Positions 1 through 4,918 of a stretch of DNA of 5,790 bases are shown piece by piece; positions within the stretch are counted from its first letter, which is position 1; each line of letters starts with the position of its first letter. Under the pieces are notes generated by a model. It did no database searches and was not told the origin of the DNA. It saw only the letters and a program-made list of their open reading frames with translations. This DNA is from Niastella sp. (lineage in GTDB: Bacteria > Bacteroidota > Bacteroidia > Chitinophagales > Chitinophagaceae): positions 1 through 5,790 of the forward strand of contig JAJKIL010000431.1 in assembly GCA_021154515.1 (NCBI GenBank). Reading direction: 5' to 3'. Made by a program: the position numbers and the translations under genes.

Positions 1-513
1 CCCAAACCTTTTGCCGAGATCCCCGACGAAGACTGGTACCAGCTTTTTGAGGTGAACGTGATGAGCGGCGTACGGCTGTCACGGCATGTATTTCCAAAAT
101 TGTTACAACAGAACTGGGGCCGCATCATTTTTATTTCCAGCGAATCTGCCGTTTTCATTCCCGATGAAATGATCCACTATGGCATGACGAAAACCGCCCA
201 GTTGGCTATTGCCCGCGGACTCGCCGAGCTGACAAAGGGTACCAACGTAACGGTGAACAGCGTTTTACCCGGACCCACTAAATCGAGAGGTGTTGGTGAT
301 TTTGTAAATAATCTGGCTACACAGGAAAAAGTAAGCTTTGACGAAATGCAATCTAAATTCTTCCATGACTTCAGGCCTACCTCCCTGTTACAACGGTTTG
401 CAACAACTGAAGAAGTAGCAAACATGGTGGCTTACGTAGCCAGTCCGCTGTCTTCCGCTACCAATGGCGCAGCGCTTCGGGTAGAAGGCGGTTTGATAAA
501 ATCTATTTTATAA
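1..513 (+). CDS. Short-chain dehydrogenase/reductase (SDR), 3' part only
   Basis: This is the C-terminal 170 residues of a classical SDR oxidoreductase, a cytoplasmic NAD(P)-dependent enzyme acting on an alcohol/ketone pair. The frame is open from base 1, so the GTG at 52 and the ATG at 61 are internal codons, not starts. The Rossmann half with the TGxxxGxG cofactor motif and NNAG lies upstream of the window. The catalytic tetrad is visible, numbering from the first residue in the window: Asn19 (EVNVMSG), Ser47 (FISSES), Tyr60 and Lys64 (YGMTK). These are followed by the usual NSVLPGPT segment at 86-93, where the cofactor nicotinamide end is held, and a C-terminal EGGLIKSIL resembling the family's terminal Gly-Gly stretch. 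All active-site residues are intact, so the enzyme is probably functional. The substrate cannot be read from the sequence. It converges with the minus-strand gene across a shared hairpin. Confidence 0.93.
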   Translation, partial: PKPFAEIPDEDWYQLFEVNVMSGVRLSRHVFPKLLQQNWGRIIFISSESAVFIPDEMIHYGMTKTAQLAIARGLAELTKGTNVTVNSVLPGPTKSRGVGDFVNNLATQEKVSFDEMQSKFFHDFRPTSLLQRFATTEEVANMVAYVASPLSSATNGAALRVEGGLIKSIL

Positions 514-517
514 ATAA

Positions 518-548
518 AAGCAGGCAGCAAATTACTTGCTGCCTGCTT
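518..548 (-). terminator. Intrinsic terminator hairpin between convergent genes
   Basis: A perfect 13-bp inverted repeat (518-530 AAGCAGGCAGCAA, 536-548 TTGCTGCCTGCTT) encloses a 5-base loop. Read on the minus strand, the stem begins 8 bases after the stop codon of the 557-1354 gene and is followed at once by a T-rich run (TTATTTATAAAA). This is the standard layout of a Rho-independent terminator. Read on the plus strand it begins just after the SDR stop, but the following bases (GCTTATAATCATTTT) are only loosely T-rich, so it may act in both directions with better efficiency leftward. Confidence 0.85.
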
Positions 549-556
549 GCTTATAA

Positions 557-1354
557 TCATTTTCGCTTTCCCGTTTCAATGCCGATAAACTCAAAGTACT
601 GGCCTTTCAATTGATAGAGAATGTTCTTCTTTGTTACCTGGTCTTTGTCGTCAACAACAGGAATATAAATGATGTTCAGTTTGTCGTCATAGGTAATTAG
701 CTCCAGCGGTCGCTCAGGCCTGTCAACAACACTAAAAAAGTCAAACGCCACATTAATAGTATTCAACTTTTTTGTTTTGGTCTTGAACAACCTGACTGTA
801 TCCATTAATTTATTGCCTTCGATACTATAGCAGGTAATAGACTGCTGTGCATTCTTCGTTGAAAAGATACCGTTCGTTACAGCTAAATAATAATTCTTCT
901 TAATATTTATGGTAAATATTTTAGAGCAAAAATAAGCGGGACTACCATCTTCAAACTGTAGAACCTTTGTAAATACTTTACCATTTGCTCTCCATTGGTG
1001 CATTACTTTAAAAAAGTGCATGGTACCGCCAGTCCAGGAATCCCAGCTGTAGATCCTGACATTCCCGTCATCAGAAGTTTTCACAAAACAAAAGATGCTG
1101 TCAATAAGCTTTTTAAAAGGGTAATTCAACGTACCCGGATTATTTTTAATGAAGCTCGTAAATTCATTCTCGAACTTTTCAGCATACAAATTCGTGCTGT
1201 CCTCATTTTCCCGAGCAAATGATTGCAGTTTCGAGTAAAGCTTTACAAACTTATCTTCCTGAGCGGAAAAATTTACAGTTTGTGCAAAAGGCTTTTCAAT
1301 AGTCAAGATCATTACTACAAAAGACAAATAGATCAATCTATGAATTCGCATCAT
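557..1354 (-). CDS. Secreted or periplasmic protein of unknown function
   Basis: This 265-residue protein belongs to no family I can name. The N-terminus (MMRIHR, hydrophobic LIYLSFVVMILTI, then EKPFAQ) looks like a Sec signal peptide with cleavage likely near Ala24-Gln25. No lipobox cysteine is seen, so export to the periplasm or outside is more likely than lipidation. Residues 30-90 are charged and probably helical (AEKFENEFTSFIKNNPGTLNYPFKKLIDS). From about 93 on the protein looks beta-rich, starting with a distinctive stretch at 93-115 (TSDDGNVRIYSW, then GGTMHFF). This layout recalls uncharacterised Bacteroidota proteins, from memory only. Two adjacent ATG codons (1354 and 1351) could start it, and no clear ribosome-binding site distinguishes them. 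Its base composition is visibly more A/T-rich than that of the permease. The start lies 18 bases after the stop of an ADP-ribosylglycohydrolase stub, whose promoter may drive it; a terminator hairpin follows its stop. Confidence 0.85.
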   Translation of the reverse strand: MMRIHRLIYLSFVVMILTIEKPFAQTVNFSAQEDKFVKLYSKLQSFARENEDSTNLYAEKFENEFTSFIKNNPGTLNYPFKKLIDSIFCFVKTSDDGNVRIYSWDSWTGGTMHFFKVMHQWRANGKVFTKVLQFEDGSPAYFCSKIFTINIKKNYYLAVTNGIFSTKNAQQSITCYSIEGNKLMDTVRLFKTKTKKLNTINVAFDFFSVVDRPERPLELITYDDKLNIIYIPVVDDKDQVTKKNILYQLKGQYFEFIGIETGKRK

Positions 1355-1372
1355 TATAGGTTCTTAGCTTTA

Positions 1373-1492
1373 TTAAAAAATGGGGAAAATTTCAGTTTCT
1401 TCGGGTCCAAAATATGTTTCTCCCAATGCATCGCCTACTGATAACCCCAGCAGGGATGTTTGGGCCAGACCCAATTTATTTATAGTTGTCAT
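1373..1492 (-). pseudogene. N-terminal stub of an ADP-ribosylglycohydrolase
   Basis: The minus strand from ATG at 1492 encodes 39 residues ending in TAA at 1375-1373. Residues 7-25 (LGLAQTSLLGLSVGDALGE) match the N-terminal signature of the ADP-ribosylglycohydrolase (DraG/ARH) family, whose proteins open with an alanine/leucine-rich helix followed by G-x-x-x-GDALG and a glutamate. These enzymes remove ADP-ribose from modified proteins or related substrates using two metal ions. Here the reading stops about ten residues beyond the motif (after EETEIFPIF), well before the FTDDT motif and the later aspartates that bind the metals. No continuation is seen in any frame before the next gene, so this is most likely a remnant left by a deletion rather than a functional protein. 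A short translated leader for the gene downstream is an alternative. The family assignment rests on about twenty residues recognised by eye. Confidence 0.7.
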
Positions 1493-1493
1493 G

Positions 1494-1553
1494 TGTACGT
1501 TATTTTGTCAAATGTATCAAAATCGTACAAGATCAGTCCGGTTTTGTACGGTT
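1494..1553. repeat. Cluster of GTAC-centred elements with an inverted repeat (possible operator)
   Basis: AATCGTACAA (1521-1530) and TTGTACGGTT (1544-1553) form an inverted repeat with nine of ten matches and a 13-base spacer. A further TGTACG lies at 1494-1499. The three GTAC cores are centred 30 and then 21 bases apart, roughly three and two helical turns, as expected for sites read from one face of DNA. The cluster brackets the -7 element at 1509-1516 and lies upstream of the rightward permease gene. This fits a repressor or activator operator serving one or both directions. The binding protein is unknown, and none is encoded nearby except the AraC-type gene at the right edge. Confidence 0.45.
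1509..1516 (-). promoter_or_regulatory. Bacteroidota-type -7 promoter element
   Basis: On the minus strand these bases read TACATTTG, an exact match to the Bacteroidota -7 consensus TAnnTTTG. It lies 16 bases before the ATG of the ADP-ribosylglycohydrolase stub, giving a short 5' leader. No good TTTG -33 element is seen at the expected distance, which lowers confidence. If active it would transcribe the stub and then the secreted-protein gene. Confidence 0.45.
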
Positions 1554-1643
1554 GTTCAGGATAGATAATTTGTAGGGCACTGGCTGCTAACTCCTTGAGA
1601 AAATGGCATAGTGTTTAGGGCTATTCTGCAAACCAGCTATAAA
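1554..1643 (+). other. Leader region of the permease gene, no clear signals
   Basis: I find no convincing promoter, ribosome-binding site or coding sequence here. The nearest promoter-like words on the plus strand (TTATTTTG at 1500-1507 and ATAATTTG at 1565-1572) each miss the Bacteroidota -7 consensus and lack a partner -33 element. A GTG at 1611 is in frame with the permease, but the ATG at 1644 is the better start. Confidence 0.4.
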
Positions 1644-3980
1644 ATGCTTAAGAATCATCTGAAGGTTGCTTTCCGAAGTATCTGGAACAATAAATTCTAT
1701 TCGGCGATCTCCATTTCTGGATTGGCAATTGGTATTACGGCAGGTATTCTCATCCTGCTTTGGTGCCAGGATGAAAAAAGTTATAACACACACATCAGAA
1801 ACTCAGAAAACATATACCGGGCGGTTCCCGGCTTTCTTTCCAATGGAGATAAAAAATATTTCCCAACTACTCCTCCTGCACTTGGCCATGTTTCCAAACA
1901 GGTACCGGGCATAGACAAATCGGGTCGTTTTTTTAAGAGCTGGGAGCAGATGGTGTTCGCTTATAACGGAAAAAACTTTATTGAAAAAAGCGCTGCCTAC
2001 ATCGATGCCGACCTGTTTACGATCCTTGATCTTCCTTTTATTGAAGGGAACCGGGAAAAGCCTTTCCAGGACAAGCATTCTATGGTAGTGACCGAAGCTT
2101 TTGCGAAAAAGTTTTTTGGCAATGATAACCCTTTGGGAAAAGTGATAACACGAGAAGACATACAACAAAGCTATACAGTTACCGGGGTGGTGAAAACCTT
2201 GCCAAATTCCCAGTTGAACTTTAATTATTTTCTTCCCCTGAACAGTATTGATGGCTTAGACCAGGACTGGAACAACTATGATTTGGAAATGTATGTACAG
2301 TTGCATCCCGGAACGTCAATTACGTCTGCGGCCGCCAAATTAACCCAGCTTCAAAAAGCGAGCGTTTCAGATAACATTACTAAAACATTGCATTACCGGC
2401 TGCAGCCATTGGCAGAAATACACCTGTACAATCCCGATGGCACTGAAGGGTTGATCACCATGGTAAGGATCTTTACCTGGGTAGCAATTGTCATACTTCT
2501 GATCGCATCCATCAACTATATAAATCTTACAACTGCCAAAGCAGCGCAACGGGCAAAGGAAATTGGCGTGCGCAAGATCATCGGCGCAGCGAAGCTGCAA
2601 CTCTTTTTCCAGTTTATCAGCGAAACCCTTCTTGTGTTCTTATTAGCAATGGGTTTATCGCTCTTGCTGGTAAAATTGCTGTTCCCATTGTATAATTCAA
2701 TTACCGGTAAAGCCCTTTCATTTAATTTATTTGATGCGGCCATATTAAAAGTATTGGCGATCACAATGACAGTAACGTTGATCGTGTCTGCCATTTACCC
2801 TGCCATCCTGCTTTCCTCCTTCAAGCCTTTGCAAGCCATTAAAGGAAAATTCTCCATTGGCAGGGGTAATCATTTCATGCGAAAGGGACTGGTGGTAAGC
2901 CAGTTTTGTTTTTCGGTTATATTTATCATTTGTACTATTGTTATTGGGAGGCAACTGACGTATATCCAGACAAAGAACCTGGGGATGGACAAAGAAAATG
3001 TGTTTCGCTTCGACCTTAAAAATATGCGGGGAAAGTATGAAGCCGTCAAAAACGAACTATTGCGCGAGCCATCGATAACTGGTATTACAGCGGCCGGACA
3101 GGATCCATTGCAGGTTGCCTCTAACACCACCAAGAATGACTGGGCGGGTAAAGACCCCAATAAAACTTTGCTGATAGCCACACTGCCTGTTGAAAGAGAT
3201 TTTCTATCAGTGATGCATATTCAGGTAAAGGAAGGGAAAGGGTTCACAGGCACCGCAGCCGACTCCGGGTATTTTCTTTTAAATGAAACCGCCATCCGGG
3301 AAATGGGAATGACAGACCCGATAGGCAAGTCATTTACCTTGTATGGCGTCCATGGCGCCATACAAGGTGTTGTTCAGGATTTTCATTTTAAAGATATGCA
3401 TCAGAAAATAGGCCCTTGCGTCCTATTCTGGAAACCTGACTGGATAGGTCAATTATACGTGAAAGCAGCTCCGGGACATACACCGGAAGCCATTGCAGCG
3501 GTGACGAAGCTCTGGAAAGCCTATAATCCCGGATCTCCGTTTGAATATAGTTTTCTGGATGATGCCTTCAACAAAATGTACATTACAGACCAGCAGATAA
3601 GTTTACTGTTCAAGGTGTTTGCCTTTATTGCGATCTTTATTTCCTGCCTGGGGCTTTTCGGCCTGATGACCTATACCGCTCAATTAAAAACCCGGGAGAT
3701 CGGCATCAGAAAAGTGTTGGGCGCCAGCGTTACTGCTGTAACGGGTTTATTGGCAAAAGAGTTTATCACCCTGGTGTTGCTGGCTATTATAATCGCATCC
3801 CCCATTGGCTGGTATTTTATGGATCATTGGTTGCAGGATTTCGCCTATCGCAGCCCCCTCTCCTGGTGGATATTCCCGCTGGCGGGCTTTGCGGCGCTTT
3901 TAATTGCCGCATGTACAATTAGTGTACAGGCAATCAGGGCAGCATTGGCTAATCCCGTTAAAAGCCTTAGAACTGAGTAA
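1644..3980 (+). CDS. FtsX/MacB-type ABC transporter permease, duplicated eight-helix form
   Basis: This 778-residue inner-membrane protein has the duplicated permease layout common in Bacteroidota. Helix 1 spans about 18-40 and is followed by a MacB-like periplasmic domain to about 270. Helices 2-4 lie near 276-296, 328-347 and 367-390, and helix 5 near 416-435. A second periplasmic domain runs to about 650, then helices 6-8 lie near 656-676, 707-726 and 742-762. Both halves carry the cytoplasmic coupling motif that contacts the ATPase, RAKEIGVRKIIGA at 303-315 and KTREIGIRKVLGAS at 682-695. The protein ends in the typical NPVKSLRTE. ATG 1644 is chosen because the family begins with M-(L/I)-KN-x-(L/F)-K-x-AFR; the GTG at 1611 would add 11 unusual residues. 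Related proteins use ATP hydrolysis on the cytoplasmic side to drive conformational work on peptides, lipoproteins or drugs. No ATPase is encoded in the window, so its partner must lie elsewhere, and the substrate is unknown. Confidence 0.95.
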   Translation: MLKNHLKVAFRSIWNNKFYSAISISGLAIGITAGILILLWCQDEKSYNTHIRNSENIYRAVPGFLSNGDKKYFPTTPPALGHVSKQVPGIDKSGRFFKSWEQMVFAYNGKNFIEKSAAYIDADLFTILDLPFIEGNREKPFQDKHSMVVTEAFAKKFFGNDNPLGKVITREDIQQSYTVTGVVKTLPNSQLNFNYFLPLNSIDGLDQDWNNYDLEMYVQLHPGTSITSAAAKLTQLQKASVSDNITKTLHYRLQPLAEIHLYNPDGTEGLITMVRIFTWVAIVILLIASINYINLTTAKAAQRAKEIGVRKIIGAAKLQLFFQFISETLLVFLLAMGLSLLLVKLLFPLYNSITGKALSFNLFDAAILKVLAITMTVTLIVSAIYPAILLSSFKPLQAIKGKFSIGRGNHFMRKGLVVSQFCFSVIFIICTIVIGRQLTYIQTKNLGMDKENVFRFDLKNMRGKYEAVKNELLREPSITGITAAGQDPLQVASNTTKNDWAGKDPNKTLLIATLPVERDFLSVMHIQVKEGKGFTGTAADSGYFLLNETAIREMGMTDPIGKSFTLYGVHGAIQGVVQDFHFKDMHQKIGPCVLFWKPDWIGQLYVKAAPGHTPEAIAAVTKLWKAYNPGSPFEYSFLDDAFNKMYITDQQISLLFKVFAFIAIFISCLGLFGLMTYTAQLKTREIGIRKVLGASVTAVTGLLAKEFITLVLLAIIIASPIGWYFMDHWLQDFAYRSPLSWWIFPLAGFAALLIAACTISVQAIRAALANPVKSLRTE
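3336..3368. repeat. Perfect 13-bp hairpin inside the permease coding sequence
   Basis: Bases 3336-3348 (ACCTTGTATGGCG) and 3356-3368 (CGCCATACAAGGT) are exact inverse complements around the 7-base spacer TCCATGG, which is itself largely self-complementary. The repeat falls within the second periplasmic domain, encoding TLYGVHGAIQG just before the conserved GVVQDFHF. No T-run follows, so it is not a standard terminator. It could be a chance outcome of codon choice or a local palindrome of mutational origin. Confidence 0.8.
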
Positions 3981-4032
3981 ATCCGTAAAAAGAATACAAC
4001 TTCCGGGAATTAGTATTATTCGCCTGGGGGCC

Positions 4033-4072
4033 TTTAGTAAGACCTTTACATCATCAATTAAATCTTACTAAA
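4033..4072. promoter_or_regulatory. Perfect 10-bp inverted repeat abutting the SDR start codon
   Basis: TTTAGTAAGA (4033-4042) and TCTTACTAAA (4063-4072) are exact inverse complements 20 bases apart, and the right arm ends at the base before the ATG. The rest of the 92-base gap after the permease shows no convincing terminator or TAnnTTTG element. The repeat could be an operator, with half-site centres 30 bases (about three turns) apart, or an mRNA hairpin covering the translation start. The A/T-rich stem would be weak, so an operator is favoured. The core CTTACT recurs at 4904-4909 just ahead of the AraC-type gene. Confidence 0.5.
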
Positions 4073-4888
4073 ATGAACAAGACAATCTTTATTACAGGCG
4101 CCAGCAGTGGAATTGGAAAAGAAACCGCGAAACTGTTTCAATCAAAAGGCTGGAACGTGATCGCTACCATGCGGAAACCTGAAATTGAGACCGAACTGAC
4201 AACCTTACCCAATGTACAGGTAACCGCACTCGATGTATTGAATGCCAATTCGATCGACAAAGCAGTGAATGAAGGCATCCAAAAATTCGGTAAAATTGAT
4301 GTGTTGCTGAACAATGCCGGTTATGGCGCCTATGGTCCGTTAGAATCTTTTTCCAAAGAAAAGATCGTTCGCCAGTTTAATACCAATGTGATCGGCTTAT
4401 TAGATGTTACCAGAGCACTCCTCCCCCATTTTAGACAAAACAAAAGCGGTGTTATCATTAACATTTCATCCATCGGCGGCAAAATAACCTTTCCGTTAGG
4501 CGCTCTATATCATGGCACCAAGTTCGCTGTTGAAGGAATATCCGAATCTTTGAGCTACGAAGTAGAACAATTTGGAGGGCGGGTAAAGATCGTTGAACCG
4601 GGCGCTATTGCCACCGATTTTGGCGGTCGCTCACTGGATTTCAGTAATGATGAAACTATCACCGAATACCAACCGCTGGTGGCAAAAATGTTGTCAACTA
4701 TACCAGCCATGTATCAAAATGCTTCACCAGGAAATGTGGTGGCACAGGTAATTTACGAAGCCGCTACTGATGGCACCCATCAATTAAGGTATACCGCAGG
4801 AGAAGACGCTAAAGCAATTATTGCGAACCGCCAGCAACAGAACGATGCAGGTTTTATTGGTAGCATGAAGACCCAATTCGGACTTTAA
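4073..4888 (+). CDS. Classical short-chain dehydrogenase/reductase (SDR)
   Basis: This complete 271-residue cytoplasmic oxidoreductase has every classical SDR landmark. TGASSGIG (8-15) is the dinucleotide-binding loop. Asp54 (LDV) is the adenine contact, NNAG is at 80-83, and the catalytic tetrad is Asn105, Ser133, Tyr146 and Lys150 (YHGTK). PGAIATDF at 176-183 contacts the nicotinamide. Arg34 and Lys35 after the second beta strand (ATMRKP) suggest NADP(H) preference. The overall form is that of the roughly 270-residue group often annotated as oxidoreductase or 17-beta-hydroxysteroid-dehydrogenase-like; the true substrate cannot be told from the sequence. ATG 4073 is well supported because the nucleotide-binding strand starts at residue 3. 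An AraC-type regulator follows after 30 bases on the same strand, a common arrangement in Bacteroidota. It is only distantly similar to the SDR at the left edge, so they are not recent duplicates. Confidence 0.96.
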   Translation: MNKTIFITGASSGIGKETAKLFQSKGWNVIATMRKPEIETELTTLPNVQVTALDVLNANSIDKAVNEGIQKFGKIDVLLNNAGYGAYGPLESFSKEKIVRQFNTNVIGLLDVTRALLPHFRQNKSGVIINISSIGGKITFPLGALYHGTKFAVEGISESLSYEVEQFGGRVKIVEPGAIATDFGGRSLDFSNDETITEYQPLVAKMLSTIPAMYQNASPGNVVAQVIYEAATDGTHQLRYTAGEDAKAIIANRQQQNDAGFIGSMKTQFGL

Positions 4889-4918
4889 CTGATAAAAAAG
4901 TTACTTACTTTTATAATT

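Noticed and set aside
995..1441. Plus-strand open frames of 75 and 72 codons
   Set aside because: They are antisense to the signal-peptide-bearing minus-strand gene and have no supporting features.
1380..1568. A 62-codon plus-strand open frame in the intergenic region
   Set aside because: Its translation looks like no protein and it overlaps, on the opposite strand, the fragment with the recognisable GDALG motif, so it is a shadow of that remnant.
1611..1643. GTG start extending the permease by 11 residues
   Set aside because: The family begins at the M-L-K-N motif, which matches ATG 1644; the extension has no family-like sequence or ribosome-binding site.
1587..2168. Minus-strand open frames of 68 and 121 codons under the permease start
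   Set aside because: They lie antisense to a well-supported permease coding sequence and show no domain-like composition or promoter.
2367..3181. Minus-strand open frames of 69-103 codons within the permease
   Set aside because: These are antisense shadows of the conserved FtsX-type coding sequence with no independent support.
4001..4032. Possible terminator after the permease (TTCCGGGAA and GCCTGGGGGC)
   Set aside because: The stems are only three to four base pairs and no T-run follows either.
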